64,000 nucleotides of DNA from JADKBO01 sp965230345 (lineage in GTDB: Bacteria; Bacteroidota; Bacteroidia; Chitinophagales; Saprospiraceae), in contig CBDDKR010000001.1 in assembly GCA_965230345.1 (NCBI GenBank), positions 1,054,001-1,118,000 of the forward strand, read 5' to 3'. Positions 52,379 to 60,398 of this stretch are shown piece after piece. The stretch's first letter is position 1, and every line of letters begins with the position of its first letter. The position numbers were made by a program, and so were the translations under genes. The notes beneath the pieces are model-generated. The model searched no databases and was not told where the DNA came from. It was given only the letters and a program-made list of their open reading frames with translations.

Positions 52379-55000
52379 ATGATTTTTAATTATAAAGTAC
52401 TTTTTAGTTTAGGGTTAATTTTTGTTTGTTTTTTGAATTCCAATGCCCAAACAGAGCAGAATGTTTATGACTATTCTGAGCGAAATAAGTATGAAATTGG
52501 TGGAATTAATATTGTTGGCGCGGAAAACAGAGATCGTAATGCGATAAAATCCATCGCTGGGTTAAGAGAAGGAAATACCATAAATATTCCCAGTACGGAG
52601 ACGTCGAAGGCTATAAAATCTTTAATGAGGTTAAGGTTATTTGAAGATGTTCAAATACATATCGATAGTATTGTAGACGATGAGATTGTGTTTATAACAC
52701 TTAATTTGATTGAACGTCCTACTCTATCTAGGTATACTTATAAAGGTGTTAAAAAATCAATTCACGATGATTTAAATGATATTGTAAACAATATTATTTC
52801 TAAGGAAGGAATTGTGACTGATGACCAGAAAGATTTGGTTCGATTAAAACTTGAAGAGTATTTCATCGAAAAAGGTAGGTTGGATGCTAAAGTTAAAGTA
52901 AATGAAAAGAAGGATCCACGAAGAGAAAATTCGATTATTCTTGAATTTGATATTGATAGAGGTCCAAGAATTAAGGTCAAAAACATAACGTTTACAGGTA
53001 ATGATAAGTTCTCGGATAGAAGACTTAGGAAGAAGATGAAAAATACAAAGAGGCGGTGGACGTTATTTAGAAAATCTAAATACATACAAAAGGAGTACGA
53101 AGAGGATAAAGAGAGTCTGCTTGCGTATTATAATAAACATGGCTTTAAGAATGCTAGAATATTAGGAGATACTATTTATAGGAATTCTAAAGGGGATGTC
53201 GTCGTTGATATCAAAGTACACGAGGGACAAGTATTTCATTTTAGAAATATAACTTGGAAAGGAAATTCCTTGTATTCAGATAATCGACTTAATGCAATTT
53301 TGGGTATAAATAAAGGTGATGTTTACAACCCTGAATTAATGGAAACAAGACTGCGTTTTTCTCAAGATGGAAGAGATGTTTCATCATTGTATTTGGACGA
53401 CGGTTATTTGGGATTTCAAGTTGACCCTGTGGAAATTGCCATTATCAATGATTCCATTGATATAGAAATGCGTATATATGAAGGGCCACAGTTTACGATT
53501 GATCAAGTTATTATTAATGGTAATGATCGTACTCATGAACATGTGATAAGAAGAGAGTTAAGAACTAGACCTGGTCAGAAATTTTCGAGATCAGAAATAA
53601 TCAGATCACAAAGGGAAATCATTAATTTGGGATACTTTAATCCAGAAAGCCTGGGATTAGAGACACCTGTAAATCAATCGAGAGGAACCGTTGATATAAT
53701 TTATAATCTGGAAGAAAGACCTGCTGACCAATTGGAACTTTCTGCTGGTTATGGAGGATTTAGTGGATTGATTGGAACACTTGGTGTAACCTTTAATAAT
53801 TTCTCTTTGGCTAATGTTAGAGACAGAAGTACTTGGTCTCCCCTTCCACAAGGAGATGGACAAAAATTATCTTTAAGATTACAATCAAATAGTAGGTTCT
53901 TTAGATCATATAATATTTCATTTACTGAACCATGGTTAGGTGGAAATAAACCAAGATCACTTACCGTTGGAGCTGTTGCCTCGTCATTTGATTATTCTTC
54001 TTTAGGAACTGGAAAATTCTCTATCACTAGAGTATTTGCAGGTTTAGGAAGTCAATTAAAATGGCCTGATGACTTCTTTTCGTCTTCTACTACGTTAAAC
54101 ATTGAGTCGATCAGACTAGATGAATATCAAAATTCTAGTTTTGCCGTAAGGGAAGGTGGTCAGTTTATCCAGATTACAGATGGTAATTTTAAGAATTTCT
54201 CTATCCAACAAACTTTTGCTCGGTCATCGATCAATGATCCTCTATTCCCAAGAAGTGGGTCAAGAATTTCGTTGACTATGAAATTCACCCCGCCATATTC
54301 ATTGTTTAGAGGCGATACTGATTACAGTTTGACGGACGAAGAAATTGGAAATCTAAAAGTGAAGCTACAAGAAGAAAGAGGACCTGCAGTTCCAGTAACT
54401 GACTCTGAATTGTATGCTGCTGCTAAAGGAATTGAATTAGGTAGAAAATTTGAATGGTTGGAATACCATAAATGGAATTTTAATTCTGAATGGTATTTTA
54501 ATCTTGTGGATAAACTGGTTTTAATGGCTCAGGCAAAGATGGGATTTGTGGGTTACTACAACCAAGAATTAGGAACAACGCCATTTGAAAGGTTCGAAAT
54601 TGGGGGTGATGGTTTAACCAATCAGAACAATCAAATTCAAGGACGTGATATTTTGGCTCTAAGAGGATATGATGTTGCTGATATTGAAGCAAACAGAGAA
54701 GGTGGAGGTACTATTTTCAATAAGTACACATTGGAACTAAGATACCCTCTTTCACTTAATCCGAATTCGACGATATATGCAACAGCCTTTATGCAAGGAG
54801 GAAATGCTTGGGGAAGATTTAGAGACTTTAATCCATTCGATGTTAAGAAGTCAGCAGGAATGGGGTTAAGGGTTTTCCTACCTATGTTTGGTCTTCTTGG
54901 GTTTGACTATGGATTTGGTTTTGATAAAGTACGGGCTCCTGGTAGCAGTATTACCGATTATGCTAAATTTAGTATTATTATTGGTTTTGAACCTGAATAG
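52379..55000 (+). CDS. bamA: BamA outer-membrane protein assembly factor
   Basis: Inserts beta-barrel proteins into the outer membrane. The ATG at 52379 is preferred over 52328 because it begins a normal signal peptide (MIFNYKVLFSLGLIFVCFLNSNAQ). The roughly 873-residue protein has five POTRA-like repeats (about residues 40-420, e.g. IKVKNITFTGNDKFSDRRLRKKMKN), then the Omp85 barrel (from about 440) with LELSAGYGGFSGLIGT and a final strand ending FSIIIGFEPE. It sits between uppS and skp. Confidence 0.95.
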   Translation: MIFNYKVLFSLGLIFVCFLNSNAQTEQNVYDYSERNKYEIGGINIVGAENRDRNAIKSIAGLREGNTINIPSTETSKAIKSLMRLRLFEDVQIHIDSIVDDEIVFITLNLIERPTLSRYTYKGVKKSIHDDLNDIVNNIISKEGIVTDDQKDLVRLKLEEYFIEKGRLDAKVKVNEKKDPRRENSIILEFDIDRGPRIKVKNITFTGNDKFSDRRLRKKMKNTKRRWTLFRKSKYIQKEYEEDKESLLAYYNKHGFKNARILGDTIYRNSKGDVVVDIKVHEGQVFHFRNITWKGNSLYSDNRLNAILGINKGDVYNPELMETRLRFSQDGRDVSSLYLDDGYLGFQVDPVEIAIINDSIDIEMRIYEGPQFTIDQVIINGNDRTHEHVIRRELRTRPGQKFSRSEIIRSQREIINLGYFNPESLGLETPVNQSRGTVDIIYNLEERPADQLELSAGYGGFSGLIGTLGVTFNNFSLANVRDRSTWSPLPQGDGQKLSLRLQSNSRFFRSYNISFTEPWLGGNKPRSLTVGAVASSFDYSSLGTGKFSITRVFAGLGSQLKWPDDFFSSSTTLNIESIRLDEYQNSSFAVREGGQFIQITDGNFKNFSIQQTFARSSINDPLFPRSGSRISLTMKFTPPYSLFRGDTDYSLTDEEIGNLKVKLQEERGPAVPVTDSELYAAAKGIELGRKFEWLEYHKWNFNSEWYFNLVDKLVLMAQAKMGFVGYYNQELGTTPFERFEIGGDGLTNQNNQIQGRDILALRGYDVADIEANREGGGTIFNKYTLELRYPLSLNPNSTIYATAFMQGGNAWGRFRDFNPFDVKKSAGMGLRVFLPMFGLLGFDYGFGFDKVRAPGSSITDYAKFSIIIGFEPE

Positions 55001-55057
55001 TCTTTATAAATAGGCGATTAACTTATTAAGATATGGTATACAATTGATTCACTTGAT

Positions 55058-55065
55058 TATATTTG
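55058..55065 (+). promoter_or_regulatory. -7 element (TATATTTG) of skp
   Basis: Exact TAnnTTTG in the bamA-skp gap, 120 bp before the skp ATG. Confidence 0.45.
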
Positions 55066-55185
55066 CGCGATTAACGGAACAATAGTTAAAATTGCGTTAA
55101 GCTTCAAGCGAAATGCTAACAATATAGAAGGATAACGTCTTAAAATTAAACACTTATAATTAAGTCAACATTCAAATTTTTGTAA

Positions 55186-55689
55186 ATGAAAAATCTATTA
55201 ATTCTTATACTGGTTGCATCGACAACTTTTTTATCTGCCCAAACTGCCAAATTTGGATATGTAAATTCACAGGAATTACTTGCTGAAATGCCTGAAATTA
55301 AAGAAGCCGATTCAGAATTAGAAACATATCAAAAACAATTGATTTCTAAAGGACAGGATATGGTGAAAACTTTAGAAGCTGAATACAAAGATTATGTAGA
55401 AAGTGCTCAAAAAGGATTGTTGTCACAAGTTCAAATTCAACAAACAGAAACTCAACTAGCTACAAAACAGCAAGAGATTCAGGCATATGAACAAGAAGTG
55501 CAACAAAAGATTATTGAGAAGAGAGAAACTCTATATAAGCCAATCTTAGACAAGGTGAAAATGGCAATTGAAAGTTATGGTAAGGCTAATGGTTATACAA
55601 TGATTTTTGATACCAGTTCGGGAACACTTCTACATGCTGAAGAATCTGATAATTTATTGGATTCTATTAAGCAGGAATTAAGCAAATAA
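55186..55689 (+). CDS. skp: OmpH/Skp family periplasmic chaperone
   Basis: The 167-residue protein has a signal peptide (residues 1-18, LSAQ) and the OmpH core: FGYVNSQELLAEMPEIKEADSELE, a long coiled coil (about 40-125; Gln/Lys/Glu-rich), and NGYTMIFDTSSGTLLHAEES at the tip of the second arm. Skp holds unfolded outer-membrane proteins before BamA takes them, fitting its place after bamA. Many Bacteroidota carry two skp copies here; only one is present. Confidence 0.93.
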   Translation: MKNLLILILVASTTFLSAQTAKFGYVNSQELLAEMPEIKEADSELETYQKQLISKGQDMVKTLEAEYKDYVESAQKGLLSQVQIQQTETQLATKQQEIQAYEQEVQQKIIEKRETLYKPILDKVKMAIESYGKANGYTMIFDTSSGTLLHAEESDNLLDSIKQELSK

Positions 55690-55713
55690 ACAAACGTTTG
55701 TTATAAATTAATG

Positions 55714-55741
55714 AAAGCTTGGCATTTGTCAAGCTTTTTTT
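55714..55741 (+). terminator. skp terminator
   Basis: Stem AAAGCTTG/CAAGCTTT (55714-55721 with 55730-55737), 8-nt loop, T-run. Confidence 0.85.
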
Positions 55742-55772
55742 GTTGATTTAGAATCTAATATTTAAAATTAAC

Positions 55773-56747
55773 ATGAAGATTGCGGATATTGACTTGGGAG
55801 ACTTTCCACTCTTATTAGCACCTATGGAAGATGTGAGTGATCCTCCATTTAGAGCACTTTGTAAAGCGCAAGGCTGTGATATGATGTATACTGAGTTTAT
55901 ATCGGTAGAAGGATTAATCAGAGATGCTGCCAAAAGTGTACAAAAATTGGACATATATCCAGAGGAGCGTCCAATAGGAGTACAAATTTTTGGAGCTGAT
56001 ATTGATTCCATGACTAGAGCTGCAGAAATAGTAGAGGAAGCTCGGCCAGAAGTATTGGACATCAATTACGGTTGTCCCGTTAAAAAGGTTGTTTGTAAAA
56101 TGGCCGGTGCTGGTATACTACAAGACATTCCGAAGATGGTTAAACTTACGGAATCGATTGTAAAGAGTACCGATCTTCCTGTGACTGTTAAAACTAGGCT
56201 TGGTTGGGATGACGGTTCTAAACATATCGTAGAAGTAGCCGAACGATTACAAGATGTAGGTATAAAAGCAATTAGTATTCATGGGCGTACTAGAAAGCAA
56301 ATGTATAAGGGAGAAGCCGATTGGTCTTTGATAGCTGAGGTTAAGAATAATCAAAGAATGAATATACCTGTAATTGGAAATGGTGATATAGATAGTCCAC
56401 AAAAAGCTGTTGAGTATAAAAATAGATATGGAGTAGATGGAATAATGATAGGTAGAGCTAGTATTGGCAACCCTTGGATATTTAGAGAAATTAAACACTA
56501 TGTAAAAACTGGTGAAACCTTACCACCACCAACTATAGAAGAGCGTATTAATGCTGCCAAGCAACATTTGTCTCATAGCATCGAATGGAAAGGTAAAACG
56601 TTGGGTGTTCTTGAAATGCGAAGACACTATACCAATTACTTTAGAGGTTACCCCAATATAAAAACCTACAGATCAAAATTGGTAACTGAAAGTGAACCTG
56701 AAGTTTTGTTTGAAATTTTGGATGAAATTGGAATTAGATACTCTTGA
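55773..56747 (+). CDS. dusB: tRNA-dihydrouridine synthase
   Basis: FMN enzyme that reduces uridine to dihydrouridine in tRNA D-loops. The 324-residue protein has LAPMEDVSDPPFRALCK, EFISVEGLIR, the catalytic-Cys segment DINYGCPVKKVVCKMAGAG, VKTRLGWDD, ISIHGRTRKQMYKG, IPVIGNGDI, and GRASIGNPWIF for FMN phosphate binding. The DusB subfamily fits best among Dus proteins. It is flanked by the skp terminator and the promoter of a two-component system. Confidence 0.95.
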   Translation: MKIADIDLGDFPLLLAPMEDVSDPPFRALCKAQGCDMMYTEFISVEGLIRDAAKSVQKLDIYPEERPIGVQIFGADIDSMTRAAEIVEEARPEVLDINYGCPVKKVVCKMAGAGILQDIPKMVKLTESIVKSTDLPVTVKTRLGWDDGSKHIVEVAERLQDVGIKAISIHGRTRKQMYKGEADWSLIAEVKNNQRMNIPVIGNGDIDSPQKAVEYKNRYGVDGIMIGRASIGNPWIFREIKHYVKTGETLPPPTIEERINAAKQHLSHSIEWKGKTLGVLEMRRHYTNYFRGYPNIKTYRSKLVTESEPEVLFEILDEIGIRYS

Positions 56748-56794
56748 TTGTTGTTTTCTAATTAGAATTCTCGTAATAATAAATTAACAGGGCA

Positions 56795-56828
56795 TTGATA
56801 TTCAATTAATCGAAACTATATACCTTTG
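56795..56828 (+). promoter_or_regulatory. Promoter of the PhoB/PhoR-like operon (TTG / TACCTTTG)
   Basis: TTG at 56795-56797 and TACCTTTG at 56821-56828 with 23-bp spacing, 36 bp before the response-regulator ATG. Confidence 0.65.
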
Positions 56829-56864
56829 AGAATTATTTTATAATTATCAACACCATTTTACATA

Positions 56865-57551
56865 ATGCAGGATGTTAAAGTACTTATCGTAGACGATGAA
56901 GAGGATATCGTAGAATTTCTTCAGTATAACTTGGAAAAAGAAGGTTATAAGACCTACACTGCAAACGATGGCAAAGAAGCCATAAAAATTGCAAAGAAGA
57001 CAGATCCACATTTGATTATCCTTGATATTATGATGCCAGAAATGGATGGAATTGAGGTATGTGAAAAACTGAGAAGTATTGAAGATTTTAAAGATACTTT
57101 GATCGCTTTTTTAACGGCTAGAGGTGAGACATATACACAGATTTCAGCTCTTGAAAGTGGTGGAGATGACTTCATAAACAAACCAATTAAGCCCAAAGTT
57201 TTAGCTGCAAGAGTGAAAGCTCTGCTAAGGCGTCATAAATCTCTAAATGCGTTAGATCAAGAAGAAAATACCAAGACTTTAGGAGATATTACTATTGATT
57301 ATGAAAAGTTTGTTGTAATTAAAGACAACAAAGAAATCTCTTTAGCTAAAAAGGAGTTTGAATTACTTGCATTGTTGGCTTCGAAGCCTGGTAAAGTTTA
57401 TAAGAGGGAGAAAATCATGAAGAAGGTTTGGGGACAAACCGTGATTGTAGGTGATCGAACCATAGATGTACACATAAGAAAACTTAGAGAAAAAATTGGT
57501 GACAAGTACATTTCGACAATGAAAGGTGTTGGTTACAAATTTGAATATTAG
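56865..57551 (+). CDS. OmpR/PhoB-family response regulator
   Basis: The 228-residue protein has a receiver domain (VDDEED acidic pocket at residues 9-14, phospho-acceptor Asp54 in ILDIMMPEMDG, FLTARGE, and Lys in DDFINKPIK) and a winged-helix output domain (LAKKEFELLALLASKPGKVYKRE, DRTIDVHIRKLREKIG, MKGVGYKF). PhoB is the closest well-known relative. Its stop codon shares a base with the GTG start of the kinase gene (TAGTG). Confidence 0.95.
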   Translation: MQDVKVLIVDDEEDIVEFLQYNLEKEGYKTYTANDGKEAIKIAKKTDPHLIILDIMMPEMDGIEVCEKLRSIEDFKDTLIAFLTARGETYTQISALESGGDDFINKPIKPKVLAARVKALLRRHKSLNALDQEENTKTLGDITIDYEKFVVIKDNKEISLAKKEFELLALLASKPGKVYKREKIMKKVWGQTVIVGDRTIDVHIRKLREKIGDKYISTMKGVGYKFEY

Positions 57552-58600
57552 TGTTTAAGAACCTTACGATAAAAGCGCTTACATTTTACATTACTGCTGT
57601 AATTACGGTAGTTAATGTAGGATTGTTTTTGCTCTTTATTCTAGGTGAAGAACATTTTAAATCCAGGTTATGGACAATAGTAATCATCATCTTCATTGCT
57701 ATTGTTAACTATATTTTTGTATTAAATTTATTAGAGAAATCGATCTTTAAAAAGATTAAGGTCATTTACAAGAATATCAGTGCTTCAAAATTATCCAAAA
57801 GAAAGAAGCAGGAATTGGATATGAATAGCCGTACCCTTGAACAAGTGAGAAGTGATGTCGATTCTTGGGCAAAATCTGCAGAAGATGAGATTAAAAATCT
57901 AAAGACACTTGAGAATTACCGAAAGGATTTTGTAGGTAATGTTTCCCATGAATTAAAAACACCTCTATTTAGTATTCAAGGATATTTGCATACATTATTG
58001 GATGGTGCTATTCATGACGACAAGATCAATATTAAATACCTACAAAGGGCTGCTAGTAATGTAGATCGCTTGCAAACGATTGTTGATGATCTTGAAATGA
58101 TTAATAAACTAGAATCTAGCAGTAGTTCCCTAGCGAAGTCGATTTTTGATATCGAAGAGCTGATTCAAGAGGTTTTTGAAGACCTTACAATGATGGCTGA
58201 AAAGAAGGATATAACACTAAGCATAAAAAAAGATAGTGCTAAGGGGTTGAGAGTGATGGCTGACCGTGAAGGCATTAGACAGGTCCTGAATAATCTAATC
58301 GTCAATTCCATAAAATATGGTAAAGAAAACGGCAAAACCAAGGTTAGCTTTTACAATATGGATAGACAAGTTCTTATAGAAGTTACGGATAATGGTCCTG
58401 GTATAGAAAAGAAACACTTGAAGCATTTGTTTGATCGATTTTATAGGGTTGAACTAAGCCGATCAAGAAAAATTGGAGGATCGGGATTAGGTTTGTCCAT
58501 TGTTAAGCATATTATAGAAGCACACAAGCAAAGTATAAATGTTAGAAGTACACCGAATGTTGGTAGTACATTTGGGTTTACACTTGAGAAAGCCATCTAA
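57551..58600 (+). CDS. Sensor histidine kinase, PhoR-like
   Basis: Starts at GTG 57551, overlapping the regulator's stop by one base. The 349-residue protein has two close TM helices (about 11-31 and 40-59) with almost no periplasmic loop, a linker helix/HAMP-like region, HisKA with His133 in GNVSHELKTPLFSI, and HATPase_c with NLIVNSIKYG, DNGPGIE, FDRFYRV and GGSGLGLSIVK. The PhoR-like shape suggests it senses another membrane protein, such as a phosphate transporter, but this is inference. Confidence 0.94.
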   Translation: MFKNLTIKALTFYITAVITVVNVGLFLLFILGEEHFKSRLWTIVIIIFIAIVNYIFVLNLLEKSIFKKIKVIYKNISASKLSKRKKQELDMNSRTLEQVRSDVDSWAKSAEDEIKNLKTLENYRKDFVGNVSHELKTPLFSIQGYLHTLLDGAIHDDKINIKYLQRAASNVDRLQTIVDDLEMINKLESSSSSLAKSIFDIEELIQEVFEDLTMMAEKKDITLSIKKDSAKGLRVMADREGIRQVLNNLIVNSIKYGKENGKTKVSFYNMDRQVLIEVTDNGPGIEKKHLKHLFDRFYRVELSRSRKIGGSGLGLSIVKHIIEAHKQSINVRSTPNVGSTFGFTLEKAI

Positions 58601-58667
58601 GATGACTCTGAGGTTATCAGTTTGAAATATTATCATTTTATTTAATACATGATTAATATCATAAACG

Positions 58668-58675
58668 TAACTTTG
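58668..58675 (+). promoter_or_regulatory. -7 element (TAACTTTG) right before the transporter ATG
   Basis: Exact TAnnTTTG ending 4 bp before the start codon at 58680, so transcription would begin at or next to the ATG, giving a leaderless or nearly leaderless mRNA. Confidence 0.55.
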
Positions 58676-58679
58676 CACT

Positions 58680-60308
58680 ATGAAAAGTTACTTAGCTACA
58701 AATCCATTATTACTTTTATTTGTAGTAGCTGCAATTGGCTACCTCGTAGGTAATATCCGAATCAAAGGTTTAAGTTTAGGAGTTGCAGCTGTATTGTTTG
58801 TAGGGTTATTGTTTGGAATGATTAACCCAGAATACAATGTAGATCCAATTGTGTTCAAAATAGGGTTGATCTTTTTTGTGTACTCCATTGGATTAAGTTC
58901 TGGTCCTGCATTCTTTAAATCTTTCAGAAGGAATGGATGGAGAGATATTGGCTATGTCATCATTATGTTAACATCTACCCTGCTCATCGCAATGGGCGCA
59001 CATTTTATTTTTAATTTTAGTCATGGGATTACTACGGGATTGTATTCAGGTAGTTCAACAAATACAACAGCTCTGGCTGCAATTATTGACTTAATAAATA
59101 ATACTAAAACAGGAGATAATTCAGACGAGATTCAACAATTGGTAGTGGGTTATACCTATTCATATCCAGTAGGTGTAATTGGAGTAATGATCGTTCTAAA
59201 ACTAATGGAGAGATTTTTCAAAATCGACTATAAAAAAGAAAAAAAGCTTTTAAAAAAGGATTACTCGGTTGATTCTAAGTTAACATCAAGAACCATAAAA
59301 ATCACGAATGCTGATGTTGATGGTTTGAAAATAAGGGACTTCAATAAGAAGCATAATTATAATGTGATTTTTGGTAGGATTCAAAAGAGTGAAGAGATTG
59401 GATTGACCCATTTTGATACCGTCCTTAATCTAGGTGATCGAATTATGATTATTGGAAATGTAGATGATATCAAAGCGGCTACGTCTGAATTAGGTAAAGA
59501 GTCTGAAAACACTTTTTATCATGATAGAAAGACTTATGATATTAGAAGAATATTTGTGTCCAATCCTGAAGTTGTTGGGAGTACCATTTCAAGTCTTAAT
59601 TTACCTGAGAAGTTTGATGCTGTAATCACTAGAATACGACGAGGAGACATTGATATTCTTGCAAAGGGCAATACGATTTTAGAATTAGGAGATCGTATCA
59701 GATTTATTGCTCGACGTGAAGATTTAAATAGGTTGTCAGAATATTTTGGAGATTCATATTACGCGAGTAGTCGAGTGAACTTGTTCTCATTTGGTTTGGG
59801 AATCGCTATTGGTTTGTTATTGGGATTGGTCGAATTTTCACTTCCAGGTGGGTTAACCTTTAACCTTGGGTATGCTGGTGGACCACTTATTGTTGGTATT
59901 CTCCTTGGTGCACTTCGTAAGACTGGACCTATCGTATGGACTCTACCCTATGGTGCTAATGTTACCCTACAGCAAATCGGGTTGATAATGCTACTTGCTG
60001 TTGTCGGATTAAAATCAGGTAATAGTTTCTTGGAGTCTTTAGGTCAATTCGAAGGTCTAAACATATTTATGGGTGGAGTTTTCATTACAATTTTATCTTC
60101 TATTATAAGTATATACATCGGATACAAGATATTCAAGATTCCCTATACACTATTACTTGGATTTATGAGTAATCAGCCAGCTATTCTGGAGTTTGGACAA
60201 GATTTGTCGAAGAATAAGATTCCTGTTATTGGTTATACAGTAATGTTTCCTATAGCGATGATTCTTAAAATATTATATGCTCAAATTTTGTATTTGATTC
60301 TCTCTTAG
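58680..60308 (+). CDS. AspT/YidE/YbjL-family transporter with TrkA_C domains
   Basis: The 542-residue protein has about five N-terminal TM helices with AVLFVGLLFGMINPEYNVDP and GLIFFVYSIGLSSGPAFF, a central pair of TrkA_C (RCK_C)-type ligand-sensing domains (about 200-360; ILGDRIMIIG-like NLGDRIMIIGNVDDIKAA, then ELGDRIRFIARREDL), and five C-terminal helices (from about 365; GGPLIVGILLGALRKTGP, FMSNQPAILEFG). AspT exchanges aspartate for alanine; most relatives have unknown substrates. A promoter directly abuts the ATG. Confidence 0.92.
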   Translation: MKSYLATNPLLLLFVVAAIGYLVGNIRIKGLSLGVAAVLFVGLLFGMINPEYNVDPIVFKIGLIFFVYSIGLSSGPAFFKSFRRNGWRDIGYVIIMLTSTLLIAMGAHFIFNFSHGITTGLYSGSSTNTTALAAIIDLINNTKTGDNSDEIQQLVVGYTYSYPVGVIGVMIVLKLMERFFKIDYKKEKKLLKKDYSVDSKLTSRTIKITNADVDGLKIRDFNKKHNYNVIFGRIQKSEEIGLTHFDTVLNLGDRIMIIGNVDDIKAATSELGKESENTFYHDRKTYDIRRIFVSNPEVVGSTISSLNLPEKFDAVITRIRRGDIDILAKGNTILELGDRIRFIARREDLNRLSEYFGDSYYASSRVNLFSFGLGIAIGLLLGLVEFSLPGGLTFNLGYAGGPLIVGILLGALRKTGPIVWTLPYGANVTLQQIGLIMLLAVVGLKSGNSFLESLGQFEGLNIFMGGVFITILSSIISIYIGYKIFKIPYTLLLGFMSNQPAILEFGQDLSKNKIPVIGYTVMFPIAMILKILYAQILYLILS

Positions 60309-60361
60309 TTCATATTATAATATTATTTAATATATAGTAGACATATTATCAATTATTATTA

Positions 60362-60369
60362 TATATTTG
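60362..60369 (+). promoter_or_regulatory. -7 element (TATATTTG) of the TPR/PD40/SPOR gene
   Basis: Exact TAnnTTTG 29 bp before the ATG at 60399. The AT-rich surroundings make chance matches more likely. Confidence 0.5.
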
Positions 60370-60398
60370 CAAAATATAATGTATAATTTTAATTAATT

